A stretch of DNA of 64,000 bases from the NCBI RefSeq assembly GCF_019880305.1, contig NZ_CP082301.1, positions 7,316,001 to 7,380,000 of the forward strand, written 5' to 3'. The DNA is from Streptomyces decoyicus (GTDB lineage: Bacteria > Actinomycetota > Actinomycetes > Streptomycetales > Streptomycetaceae). The translations under genes and the position numbers were made by a program. Shown here piece by piece: positions 26,616 through 34,570 of the stretch. The notes beneath the pieces were generated by a model. It had not been told where the DNA came from. It ran no database searches and was given only the letters and a program-made list of their open reading frames with translations. Position 1 is the stretch's first letter. Each line of letters opens with the position of its first letter.

Positions 26616-27415
26616 ATCCGCCCGCGGGCCAGGCCGCGGCCTCCGGTGGCGATCGGCGACTCCTGGTCGTAGAGGAACCACTCGTCGGCGCGGAACGGAC
26701 GGTGGAACCACATCGCGTGGTCGAGCGAGGCCATGTCGAACCCGCGCGGACCCCAGAGCGGCTCGACAGGGATGCGGACGGCGTCCAGCAGCGTCATATC
26801 GCTGGCGTAGGTCAGCGCGCAGGTGTGCACGAGCGGATCGTCGCCCAGCGGCCCGACCGCGCGCATCCACACCGCGCTGCGGGGCTCCGCATCCTCGATC
26901 TCCTCCGGGGTCCAGCGCAGCCGGTCGGCATACCGGATCTCGAAGGGCATCCGGCGTTCCATCCGCTCCAGCGATACGGGCAGATCGTGCAGGCGCTCGC
27001 GGACCTCTTCCGCGACCGTCGGCAGCTCCTCCGGGTCGGGCACCACCCGACGCAACGGCAATTGATGATCGAAGCCGGACTCCGGCTTGTGGAAGGAGGC
27101 GGTCAGATTGAAGATCGTGCGTCCCTGCTGGACGGCGACGACCCGGCGGGTGGTGAAGGACCGCCCGTCGCGGACCCGCTCGACCAGGTACACGATCGGC
27201 ACCCCGGGCCGGCCCGGCCGCAGAAAGTACGCATGGAGCGAGTGGACCGGGCGGTCACCTTCCGTGGTCCGCCCGGCCGCCACCAGCGCCTGGCCCGCGA
27301 CCTGCCCGCCGAAGACCCGCTGCAACGATTCCTGCGGGCTGCGGCCCCGGAAGATGTTCACCTCGATCTGCTCGAGATCGAGCAGATCGACCAGCTTATC
27401 GGCGGGATTGCTCAT
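26546..27415 (-). CDS. tesB: Acyl-CoA thioesterase II
   Basis: 289-residue double-hotdog thioesterase of the TesB class. It hydrolyses acyl-CoA to free acid and CoA. The catalytic triad positions appear in YASDMTLLDAVRIP (Asp), SLDHAMWFHRP (Ser/Thr region) and VVQEGLFR (Gln). The conserved N-terminal GGQVAGQALVAAGRT and SLHAYFLRPG are present. The ATG at 27415 has GAGGG upstream. It lies 52 bp downstream of the helicase gene on the same strand and may be co-transcribed with it. Confidence 0.92.
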   Translation of the reverse strand: MSNPADKLVDLLDLEQIEVNIFRGRSPQESLQRVFGGQVAGQALVAAGRTTEGDRPVHSLHAYFLRPGRPGVPIVYLVERVRDGRSFTTRRVVAVQQGRTIFNLTASFHKPESGFDHQLPLRRVVPDPEELPTVAEEVRERLHDLPVSLERMERRMPFEIRYADRLRWTPEEIEDAEPRSAVWMRAVGPLGDDPLVHTCALTYASDMTLLDAVRIPVEPLWGPRGFDMASLDHAMWFHRPFRADEWFLYDQESPIATGGRGLARGRIYDREGRLLVSVVQEGLFRKLGD

Positions 27416-27467
27416 GACCGGTGGCCCTCCGTCAGATCCTTCGGCGGCCTCGGTCGAAGCCGTCGCC

Positions 27468-29981
27468 TCACAACTGACCCACATCCGTGACCCGTACCAC
27501 CGCGCGGCCTTCTTCGTCGGAGGCGGCCAGATCCACCTCCGCGGAGATGCCCCAGTCGTGATCACCGTTCGGGTCGGCGAAAGTCTGCCGCACCTTCCAC
27601 AGCCCGTGCTCGGCATCCTCCTGAATCTGCAGCAGCTTCGGGCCGCGCGCGTCCGGACCGGTGCCCAGGTCGTCGTATTCGTCCCAGTAGGCGTCCATCG
27701 CCTCGCCCCAGGCGTCCTCGTCCCAGCCGGATTCGGCATCCATCGCGCCGAGCTCCTCGACCTTGTCCAGCGCCGCCAGCTCCACCCGCCGGAACATCGC
27801 ATTGCGCACCAGCACCCGGAAGGCCCGCGCGTTGGACGTGACCGGCCGGACCTGGTCCGCCCGCTCCGCGGCCTGCTCCGCCGTCTCCACCTCCGGATTG
27901 GCGAGCTGTTCCCACTCGTCCAGCAAACTGGAGTCGACCTGCCGCACCATCTCGCCCAGCCAGGCGATGATGTCCTGGAAGTCCTCGGACTTCAGATCGT
28001 CCGGCACGGTGTGGTCCAGCGCCTTGAACGCACTCGCCAGGTAGCGCAGCACGATCCCCTCGGTGCGCGCCAGCTCGTAGAAGGACGTGAACTCCGTGAA
28101 GGTCATGGCGCGTTCGTACATATCGCGGATGACCGACTTCGGCGACAACGGGTGGTCGCCGACCCACGGATGGCTCTTGCGGTACAGACCGTAGGCGTGG
28201 AAGAGCAACTCCTCCAGCGGCTTGGGGTACTCGACGTCCATGAGCCGTTCCATGCGGTCTTCGTACTCGACGCCGTCGGCCTTCATCTGGGCGACCGCCT
28301 CGCCCCGGGCCTTGTTCTGCTGCGCGGCCAGGATCTGGCGCGGATCGTCCAGCGTGGACTCCACGACCGAGACCATGTCCAGGGCGTAGGAGGGCGACTC
28401 GGGGTCGAGCAGATCGAACGCGGCGAGGGCGAACGTCGACAGCGGCTGGTTCAGCGCGAAGTCCTGCTGAAGATCCACGGTCAGCCGGACGATCCGGCCC
28501 TCCGCGTCCGGCTCCGGCAGCCGCTCGACGATCCCGCCGTCCAGCAGCGACCGATAGATCGCGATGGCCCGCCGGATGTGCCTGAGCTGATTCTTGCGCG
28601 GCTCATGGTTGTCCTCGAGAAGCTTGCGCATCGCCTCGAAGGCATTGCCCGGCCGGGCGATCACGGACAGCAGCATCGCGTGCGTCACCCGGAAACGGGA
28701 GTTCAGCGGCTCCGGATCGGAAGCGATCAGCTTCTCGAAGGTGTTCTCACCCCAGTTGACGAAGCCTTCCGGCGCCTTCTTGCGCACGACCTTCCGGCGC
28801 TTCTTGGGGTCATCGCCCGCCTTGGCCAGCGCCTTCTCGTTCTCCACGACATGCTCGGGGGCCTGCGCGACCACAAAGCCCGCGGTGTCGAAGCCGGCCC
28901 GGCCGGCCCGCCCGGCGATCTGGTGGAACTCCCGCGCCCGCAGCGTCCGCACCCGCGACCCGTCGTACTTGGTCAGTGCGGTGAACAGCACCGTACGGAT
29001 GGGGACGTTGACGCCCACGCCGAGGGTGTCCGTACCGCAGATGACCTTCAGCAACCCCGCCTGCGCCAGTTTCTCGACGAGCCTGCGGTACTTCGGCAGC
29101 ATGCCGGCGTGGTGCACACCGATGCCATGGCGGACGTACCGCGACAGGTTCTGGCCGAACTTGGTGGTGAACCGGAAGTTCCCGATGAGCTCGGCGATCT
29201 GGTCCTTCTCCGCACGTGTACACATATTGATGCTCATCAGGGCCTGCGCCCGCTCCACGGCGGCGGCCTGAGTGAAGTGCACGATGTACACGGGGGACTG
29301 GCGGGTCTCCAGCAGCTCGGTGAGCGTCTCCGTCATGGCCGTCGTGCGGTACTCGTACGACAGCGGCACCGGACGCGTCGCCGAGCGCACCACCGACGTC
29401 GGCTTCCCCGTGCGCCGGGTCAGGTCCTCCTCGAAGCGCGACATGTCGCCGAGCGTCGCCGACATCAGAATGAACTGCGCCTGCGGCAGTTCCAGCAGCG
29501 GAATCTGCCAGGCCCAGCCACGGTCCGGCTCGGCATAGAAATGGAACTCGTCCATCACGACCTGGCCGATGTCGGCGTCCTTGCCGTCCCGCAGCGCTAT
29601 CGAGGCGAGGACCTCGGCGGTGCAGCAGATGACCGGTGCGTCGGCGTTGACCGAGGCGTCACCGGTGAGCATGCCGACGTTCTCGGTGCCGAACAGCTTG
29701 CACAGGTCGAAGAACTTCTCCGAGACCAGCGCCTTGATGGGCGCGGTGTAGAAGGTGACCTGGTCATTGGCGAGGGCGGTGAAGTGCGCACCGGCCGCCA
29801 CCAGGCTCTTACCGGAGCCGGTGGGGGTGGAGAGGATGACGTTCGCCCCAGAGACCACCTCGATCAGCGCCTCCTCCTGGGCAGGGTAGAGCGAGATGCC
29901 CTGCTGCTCGGCCCAGCCCGAAAAGGCTTCGAAGAGGGCATCGGGGTCGGCGTCGTTCGGGAGATGATCGATGAGGGTCAC
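27468..29981 (-). CDS. Ski2/Mtr4-like DEAD/DEAH-box RNA helicase
   Basis: 837-residue superfamily 2 helicase of the Ski2-like group (HelY/Mtr4 type) common in actinobacteria. Motif I is STPTGSGKS, motif II VVMDEFHFY, motif III LMSATLGDM and motif VI QIAGRAGRAG. The C-terminal half has a DUF3516 domain as in mycobacterial homologues. RNA unwinding during processing or decay is inferred. The GTG at 29981 has only a weak GGGGG ribosome site; the first motif begins about 45 residues later. Likely co-transcribed with tesB. Confidence 0.88.
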   Translation of the reverse strand: MTLIDHLPNDADPDALFEAFSGWAEQQGISLYPAQEEALIEVVSGANVILSTPTGSGKSLVAAGAHFTALANDQVTFYTAPIKALVSEKFFDLCKLFGTENVGMLTGDASVNADAPVICCTAEVLASIALRDGKDADIGQVVMDEFHFYAEPDRGWAWQIPLLELPQAQFILMSATLGDMSRFEEDLTRRTGKPTSVVRSATRPVPLSYEYRTTAMTETLTELLETRQSPVYIVHFTQAAAVERAQALMSINMCTRAEKDQIAELIGNFRFTTKFGQNLSRYVRHGIGVHHAGMLPKYRRLVEKLAQAGLLKVICGTDTLGVGVNVPIRTVLFTALTKYDGSRVRTLRAREFHQIAGRAGRAGFDTAGFVVAQAPEHVVENEKALAKAGDDPKKRRKVVRKKAPEGFVNWGENTFEKLIASDPEPLNSRFRVTHAMLLSVIARPGNAFEAMRKLLEDNHEPRKNQLRHIRRAIAIYRSLLDGGIVERLPEPDAEGRIVRLTVDLQQDFALNQPLSTFALAAFDLLDPESPSYALDMVSVVESTLDDPRQILAAQQNKARGEAVAQMKADGVEYEDRMERLMDVEYPKPLEELLFHAYGLYRKSHPWVGDHPLSPKSVIRDMYERAMTFTEFTSFYELARTEGIVLRYLASAFKALDHTVPDDLKSEDFQDIIAWLGEMVRQVDSSLLDEWEQLANPEVETAEQAAERADQVRPVTSNARAFRVLVRNAMFRRVELAALDKVEELGAMDAESGWDEDAWGEAMDAYWDEYDDLGTGPDARGPKLLQIQEDAEHGLWKVRQTFADPNGDHDWGISAEVDLAASDEEGRAVVRVTDVGQL

Positions 29982-30350
29982 GCCCCCATACTGCCTGTCT
30001 TCGGCCCGGATCAGGGAACCGGCGACCCGGACGGAGATCAGCTGAAGATCGACAACGCCGAAACCCGCCCGCCCGGCAGGCCCCCGGGCCCCGCCGCCCC
30101 ACCCGCTGCGTCGGCCCAAGACGCCGGCCCGGCAGCCTTGACCTGCGGAATCATGTTGCGCGGTAGCGCAGGCCGGAGGAGCGCATGGTGCAGCGCCATC
30201 ACCCTCCGTACAAACTGCTGGGCGCGCTGTCGTTCCCGACGATCACCCTCTGCGTCGCGTCGCCGCCGTTACGTGTCAGAGATCACCCACCGTACGCACC
30301 GTGCGCGACAAGCAAGGCAAGCAAGGCGCGGAGCACCCCCCTCGTCCGGT

Positions 30351-30389
30351 TCGAGAGACCCGATCGAGAGACCCGATCGAGAGACCCGG
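30351..30389. repeat. Three copies of a 13-bp unit
   Basis: Unit TCGAGAGACCCGA at 30351, 30364 and 30377, the last with one change. It is intergenic. Confidence 0.85.
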
Positions 30390-30546
30390 CTCAACGCCCG
30401 ACCAAGAGGTCCGAGGTCCGCTCACGAAACGGGATCAAGAAACGGGCTCAAGAAACGGCTACGGCATCAGAGCACCCGGTCGGGGAACCGAGTGAAGGCA
30501 CGCGATCAAGAAGAACAGAGTCGAGGCACGACTCGGGATCGTTCCG

Positions 30547-30608
30547 CCGGTGGCCGGTGGCCGGTGGCCGGTGGCCGGTGGCCGGTGGCCGGTGGCCGGT
30601 GGCCGGTG
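30547..30608. repeat. 7-bp tandem array (CCGGTGG), 8.9 copies
   Basis: Eight identical consecutive units of CCGGTGG from 30547 to 30602, plus six further bases. The perfect identity suggests recent or ongoing slippage expansion. It is intergenic. Confidence 0.95.
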
Positions 30609-30876
30609 ACCTCGGGTGGCGAGTCTGGTCAGGCAGTCCGTGCGGCGGGAGGGGGAGTAATGGGGATGCCCATACCAAGGGCGTTGTCCCCAGGCGGAGT
30701 TGATGCAGCAGGGAGGGCGCGCTCCCTGGGCACTTTCCGGGACAAAAGCCAGGAAGTCGCCTGTAGTGAGCAGTTGGCTTCGGCCGCCCGGCGCTGCTCC
30801 GGTGGACGGTCCTGCTGATGTTCCGCCGACGCCCGCACGCGGGGGGTTGGCTCACCCCCTCCTCGTAGGGAGATCA

Positions 30877-30912
30877 TCTGACGCTACGCTGAGTCGCCGA
30901 CCGGGCGTCAGA
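30877..30912. promoter_or_regulatory. Inverted repeat upstream of metal-dependent hydrolase
   Basis: Perfect 8-bp arms TCTGACGC (30877-30884) and GCGTCAGA (30905-30912) with a 20-bp spacer, ending 80 bp before the hydrolase start. It could be an operator or a transcript hairpin. Confidence 0.4.
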
Positions 30913-30992
30913 GGCGCGGCTCAGCAGTGCGCGAGGCAGGCCGTGCGCGCAGGAGAACAAGCGGCGCAAGAGAACAAGGGGTGGGAACAACC

Positions 30993-31784
30993 ATGATGGG
31001 ACCGGCGCACTCGCTGTCCGGGGCCGCGGCCTGGCTGGGGGTGGGCGCGGCAGCCGCTGCCGCCGGTCATCCGATGCCCTGGCCGGTGCTCGTCTGCGGG
31101 GCTCTGATCTGTGCCGGTGCGGCGCTCGCCCCGGACCTCGACCACAAGTCCGCGACCATCTCGCGGGCCTTCGGACCGCTCTCGCGGCTGCTGTGCGAAG
31201 TGGTCGACGCGATCTCGCACGCGGTCTACAAGGCGACCAAGATGCGCGGTGACTCGACCCGCAACGGAGGTCACCGCACGCTCACTCACACCTGGGTATG
31301 GGCGGTGCTGGTCGGCGGCGGGATGTCGCTGCTGGCGATGCAGGGTGGTCGCTGGGCGGTACTCGGCATCCTCTTCGTCCACATGGTGCTCGCCATCGAA
31401 GGGCTCCTGTGGCGGGCGGCACGGGTCTCCAGCGATGTACTGGTGTGGCTGCTGGGCGCGGCCTCGGCCTGGATCCTGGCCGGCATTCTCGACCAGCCGG
31501 GCAACGGGGCGAGCTGGCTGTTCGCCGAGCCGGGGCAGCAGTACCTCTGGCTGGGTCTGCCGGTCGTCCTGGGCGCGCTGGTCCATGACATCGGCGATGC
31601 CCTGACCGTCTCCGGCTGCCCCATACTGTGGCCCATCCCGATAGGCCGTAAGCGCTGGTATCCGCTCGGCCCGCCCAAGGGCATGCGCTTCAAGGCGGGC
31701 AGCTGGGTGGAGCTGAAGGTGCTGATGCCGGTCTTCATGGTGCTGGGTGGCCTCGGCGGTCTGGGCGCGCTCAATTACATCTGA
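30993..31784 (+). CDS. Membrane-bound metal-dependent hydrolase (YdjM/DUF457-like)
   Basis: 263-residue protein with about five membrane segments. Metal-ligand motifs of the YdjM family are visible: GPAHSLSG at the N-terminus, APDLDH at residues about 47-52, GGHRTLTHTW near residue 95 and VHDIGDALT near residue 205. The family is annotated as metal-dependent hydrolase; its substrate is unknown. Start ATG at 30993 or 30996 (tandem ATG) after AAGGGG. The final codons TAC ATC TGA form the first unit of the following 13-bp array. The gene is flanked on both sides by repeat-rich DNA. Confidence 0.85.
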   Translation: MMGPAHSLSGAAAWLGVGAAAAAAGHPMPWPVLVCGALICAGAALAPDLDHKSATISRAFGPLSRLLCEVVDAISHAVYKATKMRGDSTRNGGHRTLTHTWVWAVLVGGGMSLLAMQGGRWAVLGILFVHMVLAIEGLLWRAARVSSDVLVWLLGAASAWILAGILDQPGNGASWLFAEPGQQYLWLGLPVVLGALVHDIGDALTVSGCPILWPIPIGRKRWYPLGPPKGMRFKAGSWVELKVLMPVFMVLGGLGGLGALNYI

Positions 31785-31841
31785 CGCGTACATCTGAGGC
31801 GTACACCTGAGGCATACATCTGACGCCTACATCTGAAGCGC
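31777..31841. repeat. Five copies of a 13-bp unit starting in the hydrolase stop codon
   Basis: Units ACATCTGACGCGT and close variants start at 31777, 31790, 31803, 31816 and 31829. The first contains the last codons and TGA stop of the preceding gene, so stop codons recur along the array. Confidence 0.9.
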
Positions 31842-32788
31842 GCGGCGGCACAGGGGACTGCACCGGTGGTGTCGGTGGGGCTCCCGGGGCCGGAGCCCTG
31901 TGTCGGGCCTTGGAACCAACGCCTGCATCCTTGGCCCCGAGCGCTGTGCGGGGCCCCGCAACCGGTATCGGGTCCCGCAACCGTGTCGGGTCCCGCAACC
32001 GGTGTCGGGTCCGCAGATCGGTGACCAGCCGGAGCCCGTTGGCCCGTAGCGCTGGCGGTGGCAGGCCCAACGGTGTCGGATGCCCCAGCCGCGCCCCCGC
32101 CCGCGGCTGGGCTTCCCCGCTGCGGCACGCCCACGGCCGGTCGCCCGCCCTGGGCGCGACCCCCAGTTGCGGTTCGCTCCAGCCGCCGGTCCCGCCGGTC
32201 CCGCCGCCCGGCCGCCGGATCTGTCGTCCAGCCGCTGCCTCGCCCCCTCGCCGCCCAGCTGCCGACCCCGCCGCCCAGTCGCCGACCCCGCCGCCCAGCC
32301 GTCGGCTGAGCCCGAGCGGGCACGCTCCGGCGGTCGCCATTTGCGGTGTGATCAGGGTTCCCTCAGGCCGGGTTGACCATCCGGGCTTCGTGCGTGCCCC
32401 CGGCTTCCCGTCCGCGTGCCGCCACTACTGACCGTCACGAGCGCCATGATCACCCAGACCGCCCGGACGAGGGGGCAAGATCCGCCGGCGCTCGCGCCAA
32501 GGCGGATCGTACGGCCCCGAGTCCCGAGTCCCGAGTCCCGAGTCCCGAGTCCCGAGTCCCGAGTCCCGAGTCCCGAGTCCCGAGTCCCGAGTCCTGAGTC
32601 CCGAGTTCCGAGTCCCGAGTCCCGAGTCCTGAGTTCCGAGTCCCGAGTCCTGAGTTCCGAGTTCTGAGTTCCGAGTCCTGAGTTCTGAGTTCTGAGTTCC
32701 GAGTTCTGAGTTCCGAGTCCCGAGTCCCGAGTCCCGCCGCCCCCGTTTCGTGTCAGCCGTGCCGGCCGTGCCGGCCGTGCCGGCCGTG
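31785..32788. other. 1-kb gene-free interval dominated by repeats
   Basis: No gene is supported. It holds the 13-bp array, imperfect units based on GGTCCCGCAACCGGTGTC (about 31951-32013), a long 7-bp array (32516-32736) and a 9-bp array (about 32752-32802) that reaches the 3' end of the ABC exporter gene. Open frames are low-complexity. Confidence 0.65.
32516..32736. repeat. 7-bp tandem array (TCCCGAG), about 31 copies with polarised decay
   Basis: The left third is almost perfect TCCCGAG. From about 32590 on, units increasingly read TCCTGAG, TTCCGAG and TTCTGAG, before returning to TCCCGAG at the right end. All changes are C to T. It is intergenic, between two plus/minus genes. Confidence 0.95.
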
Positions 32789-32802
32789 TCAGCCGTGCCA
32801 GG
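32752..32802. repeat. 9-bp array based on GCCGTGCCG
   Basis: About five units of GCCGTGCCG/GCCGTGTCA. It ends inside the last codons of the ABC exporter gene that stops at 32789. Confidence 0.85.
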
Positions 32803-34570
32803 AGCGCCAGAGCGCTGCGTATGCGCCGTCGGCGGTGACCAGTTCGTCGTGACTGCCCAGTTCGCTGATCCGGCCGTTCTCGACGACCGCGATCACATCG
32901 GCGTCATGCGCGGTGTGCAGCCGGTGCGCGATGGCCACGACCGTACGGCCGTCCAGCACTCTGCCCAGTGAGCGCTCCAGATGGCGGGCCGCCCGCGGGT
33001 CGAGCAGCGACGTCGCCTCGTCCAGCACCAGGGTGTGCGGATCGGCGAGCACCAGCCGGGCCAGGGCGATCTGCTGGGCCTGGGCGGGCGTCAGCGTGTG
33101 CCCGCCCGAGCCGACCTCGGTATCCAGCCCCTTGCCGAGGGCCCGCGCCCAGTCATCGGCGTCCACCGCGCAGAGCGCGGCCCACAGTTCGGCATCGGCG
33201 GCACCCCTGCGCGCCAGCAGAAGATTGTCGCGGAGCGAGCCGACGAAGACATGGTGTTCCTGGTTGACCAGTGCCACCTGCTCGCGGATCCGCTCCGCCG
33301 GCATCGCGGAGAGCTCGGCCCCGCCCAGGGTGACGGTGCCCACGCGGGGACCGTAGATACCTGCCAGCAGCCGGCCCAGTGTCGATTTGCCGGCGCCGGA
33401 CGGCCCGACGAGCGCCACCCGGGTCCCCGGAGGTACCCGCAACGAGACCTCACGCAGTACATCGACGCCGGCACGGTAGCCGAAGCTCACCCCGTCGGCG
33501 TGGACATCCCGGCCGTCCGGGAGGCGCTCCGTGCCGGCGGCCTCCGGTTCGATCTCCCGGACGCCGACGAGCCGCGCGATGGACACCTGGGCCACCTGCA
33601 ACTCGTCGTACCAGCGCAGGATCATGCCGACCGGCTCGATCATCATCTGTGCCAGCAACGCCCCCGTCGTCAGCTGTCCCGGAGTGATCCAGCCCTGGAT
33701 GACGAACGCTCCGCCGAGCAGCAACACCGAGCCCAGGAGCAGCACATGCGTCAGATCGACGACGGGGAAGAGCACCGAGCGAAGGAAGAGTGTGTAACGC
33801 TCCCATTGGGTCCACTCGCGGATCCGTCGCTCCGACAGGGCGATCCGGCGGGCGCCCAGCCGGTGGGCCTCGACCGTCCGTCCCGCGTCCACGGACTCGG
33901 TGAGTACCGCGGACACCGCGGCGTAACCGGCCGCCTCCGAGCGATAGGCACCGGGCGCCCGCTTGAAGTACCAGCGGCAGCCGACGATCAGCAGTGGCAG
34001 CGCGACCAGTACGGACAGGGCGAGCGGCGGCGCGGTCACGGTCAGCCCGCCGAGCAGCAGCGCCACCCACACCACGCCGATGGCCAGCTGCGGTACGGCC
34101 TCGCGCATCGCGCTGGAGAGCCGGTCGATGTCCGTGGTGATCCGCGACAGCAGATCGCCGGTACCGGCCCGCTCCAGGACGCCCGGCGGCAGCGCCACGG
34201 AGCGGACGAGGAAGTCCTCGCGCAGATCCGCCAGCATCTGTTCGCCGAGCATCGCCCCGCGCAGCCGGACCAGGCGGACGAACACCGTCTGGGCGGCCAG
34301 TGCGACGGCGAACAGCCCGATGGTGCGCTCCAGTTGGAGGTCCCGGGCGCCCGCGGCGAGCTTCTCGACGACGCCGCCGAGCAGATACGGGCCGGCCATG
34401 GAGGCGATCACCGCGAGCGCGTTCACGGCGACCAGCAGGGTGAACGCCGTGCGGTGTCGGCGGATCAGGCCCCCGACATAGCTGCGCACCGTTGCCGGTG
34501 AGCCGACGGGCAGGGTCGTGAGGATCTGCGGGGCGTCCGGATCGTGCTCGGGCGGCGCCAGGCCGATCAT
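32789..34570 (-). CDS. ABC exporter subunit with degenerate signature motif
   Basis: 593-residue exporter half with a six-helix membrane domain (about 1-320) and a nucleotide-binding domain. Walker A is canonical (GPSGAGKST), Walker B LVLDEATS and the H-loop AIAHRLHT are intact. The signature reads TLTPAQAQQ instead of LSGGQ. The start overlaps the stop of the partner by 4 bp. With the partner it forms a heterodimer in which this subunit supplies the intact Walker A/B/H-loop of the active ATP site. The exported substrate is unknown. Confidence 0.88.
   Translation of the reverse strand: MIGLAPPEHDPDAPQILTTLPVGSPATVRSYVGGLIRRHRTAFTLLVAVNALAVIASMAGPYLLGGVVEKLAAGARDLQLERTIGLFAVALAAQTVFVRLVRLRGAMLGEQMLADLREDFLVRSVALPPGVLERAGTGDLLSRITTDIDRLSSAMREAVPQLAIGVVWVALLLGGLTVTAPPLALSVLVALPLLIVGCRWYFKRAPGAYRSEAAGYAAVSAVLTESVDAGRTVEAHRLGARRIALSERRIREWTQWERYTLFLRSVLFPVVDLTHVLLLGSVLLLGGAFVIQGWITPGQLTTGALLAQMMIEPVGMILRWYDELQVAQVSIARLVGVREIEPEAAGTERLPDGRDVHADGVSFGYRAGVDVLREVSLRVPPGTRVALVGPSGAGKSTLGRLLAGIYGPRVGTVTLGGAELSAMPAERIREQVALVNQEHHVFVGSLRDNLLLARRGAADAELWAALCAVDADDWARALGKGLDTEVGSGGHTLTPAQAQQIALARLVLADPHTLVLDEATSLLDPRAARHLERSLGRVLDGRTVVAIAHRLHTAHDADVIAVVENGRISELGSHDELVTADGAYAALWRSWHG

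Larger units (their letters stand above)
29982..30992. other. 1-kb gene-free interval with tandem arrays
   Basis: No gene is supported. The interval holds a 13-bp array (30351-30389), AAGAAACGGG-type repeats (about 30425-30460), a 7-bp array (30547-30608), and near its end an inverted repeat (30877-30912) before the hydrolase gene. One open frame across it is repeat-encoded and lacks a ribosome site. Confidence 0.65.

Noticed and set aside
30185..30703. Open frame of 172 codons across the repeats
   Set aside because: Encoded largely by tandem repeats, no ribosome site, codon bias not gene-like.
27087..30818. Very long plus-strand open frame opposite tesB and the helicase
   Set aside because: Antisense shadow of two clear genes caused by high GC; no family features.
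32516..32736. CRISPR array
   Set aside because: Contiguous 7-bp units without spacers and no cas genes in the window.
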